Source of the DNA: Colocasia esculenta
Lineage: Eukaryota > Streptophyta > Magnoliopsida > Alismatales > Araceae
Assembly: GCA_014218235.1 (NCBI GenBank)
Contig: CM024753.1
Span: 179,962,348 to 180,026,347, forward strand
DNA: 64,000 nucleotides
Direction of reading: 5' to 3'
Shown: positions 1 through 11,300 of the stretch, piece by piece
Numbering within the stretch: the first letter of the stretch is position 1
How the letters are laid out: the number at the start of each line of letters is the position of its first letter
The notes under the pieces: generated by a model
Databases searched by the model: none
Told to the model about the DNA's origin: nothing
Seen by the model: only the letters and a program-made list of their open reading frames with translations
Position numbers and translations under genes: made by a program

Positions 1-340
1 ATTATTTCTCTTTTATTTGAATCTATGGTGATAGATAATAGCCTTATCTATTGGATTAAAGTTTCACTAATTGACTAAAGCTTTGCAAATAGAAATGTGT
101 TTTTCAAATCTTTGTTTTGGTGCACTTTGAAAAAATTGAGTTCAAATGGAAAATATTCACGTATCTAAGAGCCTCAAAAATTAAATGCAGTAGCCCAGGC
201 TTTCTAGATATAGGTTATATTTTATAAGATATATTCTTAACTTGATGTATTTGTTATCTTTCTATTTAAATGGAGTTTCCTCTTTTGTTAATCTGGTTAA
301 TGGCACAGCTATTTAAGTAAAGTCTTTAACAATTCTCCAA
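1..340. other. AT-rich stretch, nothing identified
   Basis: No reading frame, repeat pair or element end could be recognised. It lies on the pol side of the degraded gypsy element that follows, so it may be decayed retroelement sequence or genuine flank. I cannot tell which. Confidence 0.4.
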
Positions 341-344
341 TAAA

Positions 345-535
345 AACTTGCCATGCCTAGAAACTTCTAACCTCTGTAACAATAGTAGGTCTCCCCCACT
401 TTTGAATGACCTTAATCTTACGGGGATCTACATATACACCACTCCTTGAAATCACGTATCTCAAAAATGCTACTTCATGCAGCCAAAATTCACATTTACT
501 AAGTTTGGCAAAAGTCTGGAAATAAATGAGTGTAT
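345..535 (-). pseudogene. Ty3/gypsy reverse transcriptase fragment
   Basis: Read on the minus strand, this stretch gives the end of the gypsy RT palm/thumb and the start of the connection: FAKLSKCEFWL, then V-I-S, a V-D-P-R-K-I segment, and T-E-V-R-S-F followed by an in-frame TAG. This block is highly conserved in Ty3/gypsy pol just after the catalytic YxDD region. The catalytic motif itself is not here. It lies only a few hundred bases from gag, so protease and most of RT have been deleted. It is a remnant with no coding capacity. Confidence 0.75.
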
Positions 536-689
536 TGCATCAGAATCGAATAGAACAAAAGCAAGTTAAGAATGGATGATGAGAGTACCTTCAATGATTT
601 CCCCCTTCTTTAACTCAGTGTTTTTCTTCCAGAGGTTGAAGTCTGCCTGTCTTTTTGTTATTACTCTAAGATGGGCCTGGCTGTCCTTG

Positions 690-1640
690 GATCTATGGGC
701 AGTCTAGAATGCGGTGTTCTTGGCTTTCACATTTTAAGCAAACACCAAGTTTTCTCTAGTATTCTTCTATTCTATGTCTAGATCTCTGACAATCAGCACA
801 GGTTTCTTTCTCATCTTTGGTATTATCATTGTTTTGTCTTAACTTCTTGCGTGGTTGTTGAGGTTGGCTACTTTTATTTTCAATTTTTCTCTTACCATCC
901 TTAGGCTTTTCTTCCCCAGAAGTAGATGTTAAGCATTTCTTATTATTTCCAACTCTATTCTTAATTACGTCAGCCATTTTAGTTGCACACTCTAAGGCTA
1001 ATGCCCTCTTCACCATATTAGTATAAGATGTAATTAACATAGGTGCTGGCTGGGTAATGTATTGAGGTTTCAATCCATTCAGAAACTTCTTAGCCTTTAA
1101 CTTGTCAGTGGGAATTAGATGTGGAGCATATCTAGATAGTCTGAAAAATTGAGCTTCATACTTTGCCACTGCCATACTTCATTGTTTTAGCTTAACAAAT
1201 TCCATGGTCTTCTTTTCTTGAATTTCCTCCAAGAAATGTTGATTGTTGAAAAGCTCCACAAATTCTACCCATGTAATATCCTTCAGGGTCAATGTATCCT
1301 CAGTGGCCTCTCACCATATCCTTGCATCTTTTTCTAATGGAAAGGAAGCTAGTATAATCTTATCTTCTTCGGGACATTGAGTTGCCATAAATATCCTTTC
1401 TATTTTCTTCACCCATTCTCTGCTTTATCAGGGTTAGGATTTTCGACAAACTTCAATGGATCCATACTTCTAAAATTAGTATACATCTCTCCATTATTCT
1501 GATGATTCCCTTGTCGAGCTATTGAACTTAAGGCTATTGTCAACCCTTGAACTGTTTGTTGTAACTCTCTCCACTGAGCATTGTCACCCCTTATGATTGA
1601 GTTGTGTTTTTATCTTGCAAATGTGGAAATTAAAGGTGGT
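690..1640 (-). pseudogene. Ty3/gypsy gag remnant with zinc knuckle
   Basis: The minus-strand frame 756-1175 encodes the C-terminal part of a gypsy gag domain (A-K-Y-E-A-Q-F-F-R-L-S-R-Y-A-P-H-L, then F-L-N-G-L) and a Lys/Gln-rich linker. Upstream to about 1640 the gag core continues in other frames with stops. Downstream, near 700-745, a CCHC knuckle is readable: C-L-K-C, four residues, H-R, then C (CX2CX4HX4C). It sits between a primer site plus LTR on the right and an RT scrap on the left, so the element runs on the minus strand. Frameshifts and stops show it is dead. Confidence 0.75.
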
Positions 1641-1761
1641 TAGGCGGGGAAACATAATTAACTATACTAATCTATCCTAACCCCAAGCTTTCTACCCATC
1701 CTCACAGGTTATCCTAGGATATTGAAGATCAATAATCCTAAGATTATAGATTTTTAAACCG

Positions 1762-1781
1762 AACTCTGATACCACTTTATC
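1762..1781 (-). other. Primer binding site, tRNA-Met type
   Basis: On the minus strand, TGGTATCAGAG stands a few bases inside the LTR end. This matches the usual primer site complementary to initiator tRNA-Met used by many plant LTR retrotransposons. It fixes the right-hand LTR as the 5' LTR. Confidence 0.75.
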
Positions 1782-2856
1782 TGTCATGTCCTAATAGCAA
1801 AGGAAATATCGAGATGCAATAGATAAACATGGATACACAATTGCACTAACACACTGTATTTAAAACTTAAATATTCATTAGCTATAAGCCTGAAGGTTAC
1901 AAGTATAAATATGATTATACTTACTAAACTCTTACAGTACACTATCTAATAGTACATTTTTCAATACTACTCTACTATATCATGGGGGTACCACTCTGCA
2001 TACATTCTCGTCTACTTCATCCTATGCATGAGAGTTACCTATAAAATGTTAATGAACATATAATGAGCATAATTGCCTAGTAGGATTTACTCTCTAATCT
2101 TTCTAAATCATAGACTAGCAGTTAAAAATTTTAATTAATGAACAAAGAAAAACACTCAATGATTAGAACAAAATTAAGAGTTCAATAACAATAGTATGGA
2201 GATAACTATGGTATACAAGAATCTCAATTAATGGAAATACATTGAAATGTATAAGATTAACTTGATGTTAAGAGCAATTAAACAGAATTAGACAACTCAA
2301 GAAGTAGTACACTAAACACTTCATGAATGGGACAAATATGATTGCACGAGAATTAATTGTTCAGCAAGTTAATCTAACACTCACTTGTGGTGTATGTCAG
2401 ACACCAGACCATCACTCTCCATCTAGTATTAGTTAGACACTAAGAGTGTTTAGGATCTTTCCGATACTAGACCAGAGCCCCCTAACTGGCATAGGTCATC
2501 ACTTAGGTCAAAGACCTCATGAAGCACTTGCTGACAATTCAAGAATTGAGCAAATGACCAATAAGGCTACTGCTTTCTAGCTAGCCACTAAGAGCAATGA
2601 AAGCTCTCCAACTAGCCAATAAGAGCTTTGAATGCTCTCCAGCTAGACCATAAGAGCTTATTTTCTAGGGAATTTAAGGGATATAAAATCAAGAAAATAG
2701 AGTAGATGTCGGACTGGAGACAGGACAATCATATACACTATAAGTTTTATTAATCACAAGAGGTCAAGGGGAAAGCTCTAAACTAACACAAGTACAGGAT
2801 TAGGGCTTTCATGTATTTATTCACGAGTTCAATCAAGGGATTAAAATGATAAATTA

Positions 2857-3095
2857 ACATAGTTTTAGGATAGACAAGGAAACCAAATTTCAATCCGACA
2901 GAGTTTCAAGATAGACAAAGGATCAAACTACAATTCGACAGAGTTTTGGTATAGAATAGAACTCACTAAACAAACCGACATAGTCTCAGTATAGAAAGAA
3001 TCTCAACTAAACAAACTGACAGAGTTTCAGTATAGGAAAGGAACAAAACTATATAAATTGACAGAGTCTCAAGATAGAAAAGAACCTAACTAAAA
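2857..3095. repeat. About 41-bp tandem repeat inside the LTR
   Basis: The motif GACAGAGTTTCAAGATAG and close variants recur about every 37-42 bases (near 2899, 2936, 2977, 3019 and 3060, with a weaker copy near 2860). Units differ by several substitutions, so the array is old. It lies in the U3 side of the LTR, upstream of the minus-strand TATA box by reading direction only if transcription starts near 3250; otherwise it is in R/U5. Confidence 0.7.
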
Positions 3096-3277
3096 GGAAA
3101 CTTATAACTAATGAATTAGAGAAGATTAGAGGAATCTACCTCAACTCAGAAGACTACAAAAGCTCTAAACCCTAGGACCTTCTGCTTCTTCTCCTCCCCT
3201 TTGAACCTTGGCCAAGCTTGCCTTGAGGTGGAAGAGGAGGGCACCCGGGGGGTATTTATAAGCTCCCAAAGATAGCT

Positions 3278-3300
3278 GGGGGGGGGGGGGGGGGGGGGGG
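3278..3300. repeat. Poly-G run (23 G)
   Basis: An uninterrupted G homopolymer sits in the gypsy LTR just after the TATA region. Its true length is uncertain because such runs are error-prone in sequencing and assembly. Confidence 0.9.
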
Positions 3301-3915
3301 TGCCCAAACTAAATCTTGGTTAAACCATGGTGAAGTTAACCATGGTTGGGTTAGGATTAGGGCTAGAACCTTCTGACTAGGGTTAAGGTTTTCTAGAATA
3401 GGTCTAGGGCCTTCCAAATTTCCCCTAGAGCTTCTAGAAGTCTCACAATAAATTTCACTTAACCCCTCCTATTACTTTTTAACCCTCAAATTTCAAAAAT
3501 TACAATTTTGCCCATTCCACTTCTTGATCACACCAATTTTGACCCAAATGGCCTCAATCAGGAATTCTGAAGATAGTTCTATAGGCTTCTAGAAGTTTAA
3601 CTATAATCTCTAAAAAATAGTCAATTATAATTTAGACCTTAAACTTTTAGTAATTGTAGATATGCCCTTCTCTGAACTATTTTTATTTACGCATTTATTT
3701 TATTAATTTACGGGATATTACATCTGCCAACCCATGGGCCATAAAGACCTAGAAGGATAATCTAAACAATTCAGTGGAAATATAAGAAAGCAACATACAA
3801 CATGCATACATATTTAAATATTCACATAATCTTATATGCATATGCACATATGATTACATTGTCCAAATATATAACTATAGTTCTAAAGTAGTACATCATC
3901 ATGTGGTATACCCCG

Positions 3916-4676
3916 TGTGGTAGGGTTTTCCTGTTTGGGTCTGGAGCCAAACATGCCTCCACTAAGAGAAGAGAGGGAAGATGTCACCGGTGCGGACGAA
4001 GGCCTGCGAAACCAGAAGAGGATCAGGGGGCCCGGTTGAAGAACCAGGGAGAACCCTCCGATGCCTAAGTCAGATGGGACTGTAGAGAGGCTTGAAGAAG
4101 GGGGTTCGTTGGTGTGTGTGACAGAGGTTGCGTACCTTTTGCATGGGGATTACATGTGCTTTTTATAGGTGAGGGAGACCAAGAGTCCGGATAGGACCTC
4201 CCCCCATGATGATTGAGGGGGTGTGTCGGTTCAGGTTCCCAGGCGAAGAGTTGCCCGTTGAGACACCTGTTGGGATCCCTTACGGTTAATGCCGCACCGT
4301 GGGACGCGTGTCGCACCGCCTCATTAACTGCCTGGGTGGCTAACATCCGCTTTGAGGGTTCTTGGCTGGACGATATCGAGCAGGGCTCCTGTTCGGCGTC
4401 CAGCTAGGCTGCTTGGTGCTCGGATGCGCGACTGTGCTTTGTCAAACTTCTTCAAAGATCCGCACAGGCCCTGCTCGGCAAGCTGTGACTTTGACCGAAC
4501 AGGTCACAAGGCGCCTGGAGACCACACTGGGGACTTTAAGGCGTCTTGGTGGCCGAAACGTGCTCAGAAGCTTTGGTCTGAACCCGAGGACACGTGGCAC
4601 GCTGCCTGAGGGCCACGTCAGCCTACTGGGTCATGATGGGCCCTACAGGCCTAGGGGGCTAGAAATAGCCACCACA
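3916..4676 (-). mobile_element. Solo LTR of a Tat-type gypsy element
   Basis: The 761-bp segment starts TGTGGTAGG, ends CCACCACA, and is bounded by the exact 5-bp direct repeat CCCCG (3911-3915 and 4677-4681). No internal retroelement sequence follows, so this is a solo LTR left by recombination between two LTRs. Its sequence is clearly related to the LTR at 55697-56541: both share the block GGCCCGGTTGAAGAA, the block GGAGAACCCTCCGAT and the end GGCTAGAAATAGCCACCACA. A minus-strand TATAAAA box is at about 4160-4167. Confidence 0.88.
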
Positions 4677-4681
4677 CCCCG

Positions 4682-5574
4682 AGGTGTACAAAACTCACAC
4701 GCTACTAGAAGTAGAAGTCCACTCTCACTATTGCAGGTCAATCTGGGATTCAAAACTATCTTGCTCGCCTTCACCTGAAAGGAAAGCAGGGGAATGAATA
4801 TCACAATTTCACTGGCTCGATAGGGAGACCTCCAAAAACTCAGAGCAAGCAATGCATGTGGCAATTGGTAGTTCACATGTTATAATTAAAGATGTGCTTC
4901 TATTAAACAATAATTAAACCACACGAAGCACATTTTTTATATCCACGAAAAACATAAGCCGGTCAATGTGACTCGACCATGCGAATCACGAAAACTTGCT
5001 CGCAGAAGCCAACTATTGATCCAGATAAGAGAACAGTAATAAACCTCACAGTAATCTCGCAATAAAAAACACATTATGACTGCCGCTTCATGCCTGACAA
5101 TCTACTGACCAGTGTGGTAGTAGAGATTACACAACACTACACCTACAACTTGGTCGAGCTGTAGTCTCATGCCTGACTATCTCAATTGGGTTCTGAGGCC
5201 CAACGACCGAGGTAAGTGAGAAAAACTATGGGACTAATTGGGAACCAAGCAGTGCAAGATGGCCAATTCCCCCAACCATGAGTGCACTCAAGCGAACAAC
5301 AATACACTAACCCAAACCATCTTTCTCCTACTCGGACGAGGCACAATAAGGAAAGTCTAAGGAGATGGCATTAAACTCTGTCAACACACACAATGCAAGA
5401 TACACATAGTACCGAGGCACCCAAATTGTGAGGTATTGAACAAATCACATAGTGTCGATACCACTAGACTCGGTAAAAACACCTTGTAGAGTCGTTTACA
5501 TCACAATGCCGCATCATATATAGAAATCCCAAGTCACTACCTACCTTATACTCAAACGCATCGAGTACAGACAC
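4682..5574. other. Intergenic, nothing identified
   Basis: No coding signal, terminal repeats or element ends were found. Some phrases look like decayed LTR sequence, but no partner copy is in the window. Confidence 0.4.
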
Positions 5575-5577
5575 TAA

Positions 5578-6041
5578 GTCTCAGTTTGGTAACGAGTTAA
5601 CATAAAGTTAACTCAAAGTTAATTCAGAGTTAACTCAAAATACAGTTTGGTAACAAAAAAAAGTTAACTCAAGTGAGTTAGATTAAAAGTGGGTCAGATG
5701 TGAGTTAACTCACAATTTTCCAACCCACGATTTGAGTTAACCTATTGAGTTAACTACTTTTTTGCCCAGGCGGTACAGAACATTAATTGCTACTTTCTCT
5801 TTTCCCAACACAACATTAATTGTTACTTTCTCTTTTCAAATCACTTTTTGATATGAAAGTAGATTAACAGTGGGTTAACTCACTTTATCTTGCAAAAGTA
5901 ATCAAAGAGAAAGTGGGTTAACTCACTGTAGTTAAACTGAGTTAACACATAAGAAAACAAACTGAAAAGTGAGTTGACCCTGCATAACTTTAGTCATGGG
6001 TTGGAGTTATCTCTAACCCCAACCCATTGCCAAACTGAAGC
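5578..6041. mobile_element. Tourist-like MITE, copy 1
   Basis: Ends GTCTCAGTTTGG and (inverted) GCTTCAGTTTGG agree at 10 of 12 bases and are flanked by TAA on both sides (5575-5577, 6042-6044), as expected of PIF/Harbinger-type MITEs. The interior is full of GAGTTAACTC motifs and inverted repeats. A diverged copy in the same orientation lies at 18085-18494. Confidence 0.75.
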
Positions 6042-6425
6042 TAAGACTACAGTTCTAGAAAACAAACATGACAGACACAGTTGCCATGACTAAGACGCGT
6101 CGCACATGGTGTGCGTGTCTTAGAACTAAAGACACATCGACCCTCGGTGTGTGACGGTTGATGCCGACGTGTTCACACAGAACACAGAAACCCTATTCTG
6201 ATTCCAAAAAAAAACCATTCCCACCTACTTTTCTCATACCATAGAGATGCTACAAACGTACAAAAACATGAGGGAATATGATAGCATGCTTGTAATCCAT
6301 AGAATTACTCCTAAACATGCTATTAAACATATACAAACCATATAGACTACCAAAATCCTAATTAAGCTGCAAAATGACTAGGAATCATCTCTAGAACTTC
6401 ATTCCACAAACATAAGTCAAAAAAA

Positions 6426-6590
6426 TGGTAAATTAATTAAAAGTCTCTGACTGTAACATGGAGGTCCTTACAGTAACAGAACTTAACGTATACTGTAACA
6501 GGTGATAACACTTACTATAATGAGTTATAGCTCTGTTAGGGACTAACAAATAAGTCAAAAATCTGATTGGGACTCCTAATTAATTTACCC
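6426..6590. mobile_element. Small MITE with about 22-bp terminal inverted repeats
   Basis: The left end GGTAAATTAATTAAAAGTC and the inverted right end GGTAAATTAATTAGGAGTC match at 17 of 19 positions, enclosing about 165 bp with no coding capacity. Both flanks are A-rich, so a target duplication cannot be told from background. Superfamily not assigned. Confidence 0.65.
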
Positions 6591-7410
6591 AAAAAAAAAG
6601 AAGAAAAGAAAGCCACCTTATCTAAGAAGAAGAAAACAACTCTTTGTAATCTTTTAATGAATTGGCCACCTCCTCCTCACTAATCTCCACCCTTTAAAAC
6701 CTCAAAAATACTTTGAAATCGAAGAAGTAAAAGGAGCTCTAGGAATCGTCCTGAACAGACTTAACCAAATAAAACACAGTTGGCATCTTAAATGCATCGT
6801 TGATGTCCGTCAGACCAATAAACGCATCGTATTGAGACGTCGCATTTAGAAATTTAAACACCATGTGCCCCTCCCAAGTCAACATGTGTCCAAACTCTCA
6901 GTCAAACTGACAAACCAAACAGTTGGTCAAACTAAGCGCAAACAAGAATGCTTCGTCCATGAGAGTCATGTCTTGGATTCTTAAACTCGTCATAACGCTA
7001 GACGCATCTTGATAAGTGTCGACTGAACCAATCAACCACTCACATTTAAACCACCTCGATTGAACCCTATATCATATGTGACCATTTCCAGGAGCACAGA
7101 AGACCCCGTAAACATGCAATTTCAAACCACGCAAACATGTCAAGCCTATACAATGGTCAAAACGCTTGCTAGACCCAACAATGGGAATTCGAAAGCTCCA
7201 TACCCTACATAAACTCACTTAGATTGCGAGCAAAATAATCCTATTGGTTGAAACGGGGGAAGGAAGAAAGAGAGAGAAAAAAAATCTTGTCGTGCCCTCT
7301 CAACAAATAAGATTAATTTTTTGCAATCTACTATCAATCTTCCAAAAAACATTTCTACAAAAAATTGCCCAGCAAAAGCCATGAAATCAATGGATCCACC
7401 ATCATAAATA
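6591..7410. other. Intergenic, nothing identified
   Basis: AT-rich sequence without a convincing frame or repeat structure. The motif ACGCATCGT recurs a few times, but no element boundary could be set. Confidence 0.4.
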
Positions 7411-7586
7411 AGAGAAAGACTTATTGCACTTGCACATTAAGTGCAATGTGACTAGGCAAAAATCCATGTGACACCCTCACATGAGGTGTGAGGGAGTGAC
7501 AATCCAATTGTTGGATACCACATGAACTTGTTACCTAGTCACATTGTACTTAAAATGTAATGTGAAAGCATAATAAATCTTTCTCC
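7411..7586. mobile_element. Small MITE with about 50-bp imperfect inverted repeats
   Basis: The left arm (GAGAAAGACTTATTG ... AGTGCAATGTGACTAGG) is mirrored by the right arm (inverted: GAGAAAGATTTATTA ... AGTACAATGTGACTAGG). The 176-bp unit would fold into a hairpin. Flanks both read ATAAATA-like sequence, but no clean target duplication was found. Confidence 0.65.
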
Positions 7587-7633
7587 AAAAATAAATAGAT
7601 GGAGCTGGGGAGGATCTTAACGTCACTCATCGG

Positions 7634-8064
7634 TAGGAGTGTAAACGAAGTCAGAAACTGCAAGTTCCGACTTAAACTCGGATAAGAATTATCAGAAGTT
7701 ACCAAATTCTGAATGGGATACAGAAATTTTAAATCCTAAATAGGTTCCATATCCAATAATTGGATTCAAATATCGAGTATTCATCTCAAATTATCGAGTA
7801 GTGTTGAATACGAACAAATTTGAAAAATTGGATTCAAAAATTAGATAATCAAATATTCAGATAGTATATAATATATATTATATTATACATAATGTAATAT
7901 ATATTACATATGCTATCAGATTCGAAAATCGGATATCGACGTATTCGATTCATCAGATATATCCGAATCCGTTAAATTATGGGTGGTTAAATGACTTTTC
8001 AAATCCTATAATTTTTATTGGAATAGGATCGGATTTTCAGTTTTTTTTTTTTTTTGCAGCTCTA
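7634..8064. mobile_element. hAT-like MITE with 8-bp target duplication
   Basis: The ends are TAGGAGTGTAAAC and (inverted) TAGAGCTGCAAA, the TAG-G-GTG style typical of many plant hAT elements. Direct flanking octamers CTCATCGG (7626-7633) and CTCATCAG (8065-8072) match at 7 of 8 bases. The 431-bp interior has no coding frame. It includes an AT palindrome near 7865-7920 and a T run near the right end. It lies just past the 3' end of the DRMY1-like gene and could influence its 3' end formation. That effect is inference. Confidence 0.8.
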
Positions 8065-8373
8065 CTCATCAGGAAAAGGACCGTGACAGAATAAGCACTT
8101 GGACCGCATGCATCTGCAGCAGCAGCTCCTGGCTCTGCTAACAACACTAACAGCCTATCTACAGTAAATTACAAATCACAAATGACCGGGATCGTATGGA
8201 TGTTCTTCTATGACGGAATCCTACCAGCGTCCTTTTCTCTCCGACATTTGATTGTCCCATCCTTCACCGGTGGATCCAACTCTTGAGCCTTCGCTGTCTT
8301 CCTACATTTCATGCATGAAACAGCTCTCGTCATATAGCGGCAATAGGCACCAATCTCCAGCAGAATCCATAGC

Positions 8374-11300
8374 CTAATCTTTGACATTCTGGTTGTCGTT
8401 GGGCACTGGATTCCGTGAAGCAGTCTGCTCCGGTGTCTTGTTCTCGGTACAAACGGCCACAGCATCTGCATTACGCATCTGATTGTTGGTCGCATTACCT
8501 TTATCATTCTCTGTCATCTCACCATTCTGCACTACCGGAATAATTTCCATCCGAACACCATCGTCAGCTTTAATGGCCGGAACTGCCTTGTCATCCATAT
8601 CTGCAGATGCCAAGTCCCCCGACTTGTTCAAAGGTATTCCAGGTTCACCAGCTAGATGACTGTCCGCAGCAGATTTGCTATCATCAATCTGATCAACTCC
8701 AGCATTGTCCGAGTCCATATCCAGGTTCAAAAGCTCTACCTGATCGTGGGACACAGGGCTACTCGATTTGCTTTCATCTGCAGCTTTGTTCTCTTCCATT
8801 TGCAATCCAGGGGTAGTGTGTTCACCATCGGTGCTTGCTGAGAGTGACTTAATATGTACCTGCTCAGTAGGCTGATTGGATGATGGTGTGGCATTGCAGG
8901 AAGGAGAAAGCTGATCAGATGAGTTAGGCATGCCTTGATGACTTGTGGTCCTAGGGCCTATAGAAGTCATTACAGGATCTTTTGATGAAATTGATGTCTT
9001 GATGCAGCGGACGTTTGAGGCTGGCGGCCCAGATGTAGTCATCGAAGGCAATGATTTAGAACCTGACATTGTTGAACTGGGAAGGGAACCCCCAGGTCGA
9101 ATGTGGACTGCATTTTTGGACTGTGCAGCTTTGAAATGAGAAGCAGCGGTAGAAGGCGGGGCAATACGTCCACCAGCAGCGAAAGCCGCTGCTTGTATTA
9201 TGCTACTGGGCCCTCCCAAGGGCTTCACAGGAATTGTGGTAATTTTTGGCTTTGGTCGAGAATTGTTTGAAGGATTTAAAGTTCCTCCTTTCTGTGAAGT
9301 TGCCTGGTTGTTATGCTGACATGATTGATTGGACACTTCTGGGGCGGAAGGTGTGGTTGCTTCAAATGCAGCAGCTGCAGCTGCAGATGAGTTGGTAGCA
9401 TCACCAGATTGTAAGGTACCTGTTTCAGATTTAAATGAAGATTATTCAGTTGCAGAAAGATGGATTAACAGGACAGAAATCAGTAGTAGACAAACTATGA
9501 TGAGCTCCAGTAAGACAGATTACATTAACAGAAAAGACAATAAAATCATCGAGTGGGAGAAATAAACAAAAGTGAATATCTCACAGCAAAGACCCAAAAA
9601 TTAACGGAATTTATTGCAGCTTCTGATCCATGAATGAGTTACAACAATTTCAGCCAAGCGTCCTTTACCATATTAAATGTCCTCAGGAATGAAATAAATA
9701 CTATTAACAGTAATTCAATGGTTAAGAAAATTTCTAGTTCAGTAAAGAGTGCACATTGTTTCATATCCAAACAATTCAGTGCAGAACATACATCTTGCAG
9801 CAGCCAGACCATTAAAATATAAGTAGATGCTGAAAGAAAATAATAGTTACCAGTTGAACCTGGACGCCTTGCTGTTAGGCCTCCAACTATAGGCATCTTG
9901 ATAGCCATGTTGACTGCCTGCCATGTTGCCATATGTGCCTCAGTTGGAGCAGAACCAGCTGGACTACTACCATTTCCGACACTCAAGTTGGCTCTCTTCT
10001 TCCTAATAATAGACCATCTCTGGGAAACAATGAAACAACTTTTATCAGCAATCACCTTAGCAACAAGCAGACATTAATATAAGAAAAGAGTCAATTCAAC
10101 AACACTGCAGTAAACCAAAAAGCTGCAAAGCTTCAATGCAGACGTCATTTTCCATGGCTAATATCTATGTACTTGTATTTGGAGTGTTTCCTAGGAATAA
10201 ACCATATGGTTGGAACTCAATACCTGCTTTACCAGCAAAGAAACTCAGTGATGAAATATATTGCATTCATGGACTTTCACTGCTCGTCATAAAAAGATAC
10301 AATTCCTGTCTGTGTCCCTAAAACATGATAGCTATCCAGGAGAAAGCCCTCCTGGAATGCAGATTAAGAAAAGAAATGATGTGGTCCCAGCAAAAGTCCT
10401 CCGAAATGGTCAACCCTAGAGGAAAAGACTGAACAGGAAAGGCAGAGCAAATTCTGGGTCTTTCATGCTAGCAGATCTAATGTACAAGGACCATAATAGC
10501 TCCATCAAGATCCAGCAGCTCATTGGAGATTGAAGGTGTCCTAGACAACTAGAAACTCTAATGGGTGATTTCTTATTCACAATCAGAATACAAGGATGGT
10601 AGAGGAGTGTTCAGTGTTGGAAGATCAGGGAAGAAGATAAGTGAACGATAATGTCTGCAACACATGGGGGTGGAGGTAACTATCACACAGGCCCTCATTT
10701 GGGTTGACCTGTCTTTACATCCACAGAAGAAAGATGGTCATAGTGAAGGTGGTGAATGAAAAACCAAGCTACGAACAAAACTTAAGGTGACATGAGGCTA
10801 TGAGAGCAAAAGAGGCAAGCATATTGAGGTGGATTCAGAAAGACATGATACATATCCTTCCCAGTACATGTAAGTTTCATCAAACATGGTCATCCGCTCT
10901 GTACACATATAGGCTTTGTTTGTTAACCGCATGGTGAGTGTGCACCCCCAAAAGCATTTGACATATCCCTCCAACTTTATATAACATTTATCAAATACTG
11001 CTTCCACTGTGTGGATAGATAGACCACAGATTAGATACCGGTATAGAAATGGAATTAGAGAGGGAAAGGGAAAGCAGGAATTTGTTATCACCAATGGCAC
11101 CATGATCAGCTGAACATCCACTCTAGAACAACATACATGATATGACACTATGTTGTGACACCCGCAGATTAGAAAACCTGAACCATGCCAAAGGCCCAAA
11201 GCATCTTCACTATCATATAATAATTTCGGAGAATGGTCATGTTAACCTTAAAGTAGACTATATTGGGACATGAAACGAGAATATTTGAAGCTGCTACTGT

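Larger units (their letters stand above)
1782..3722 (-). mobile_element. 5' LTR of degraded gypsy element (1.94 kb)
   Basis: On the plus strand the segment starts TGTCATG and ends ATATTACA. Read on the minus strand it starts TGTAATATCCCG, a familiar gypsy LTR beginning. The primer site abuts its left end. A TATAAATA box is present on the minus strand at 3253-3260. It contains a tandem array (about 2857-3090), a shorter array near 2578-2660 built on an AGCTAG/AAGAGCT unit, and a 23-base G run. The partner LTR is not in the window, so no target duplication can be checked. Confidence 0.7.

Noticed and set aside
4362..4778. 138-codon plus-strand frame near the solo LTR
   Set aside because: It runs through the LTR and past its end and target duplication, so it is not a unit of coding sequence.
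8208..8507. 99-codon minus-strand frame overlapping the end of the DRMY1-like gene
   Set aside because: It lies in a different frame over the last exon and the 3' UTR, and the conserved protein ends at 8374. Chance frame.
8945..9139. Plus-strand frames opposite the last exon of the DRMY1-like gene
   Set aside because: Shadows of the spliced minus-strand coding sequence.
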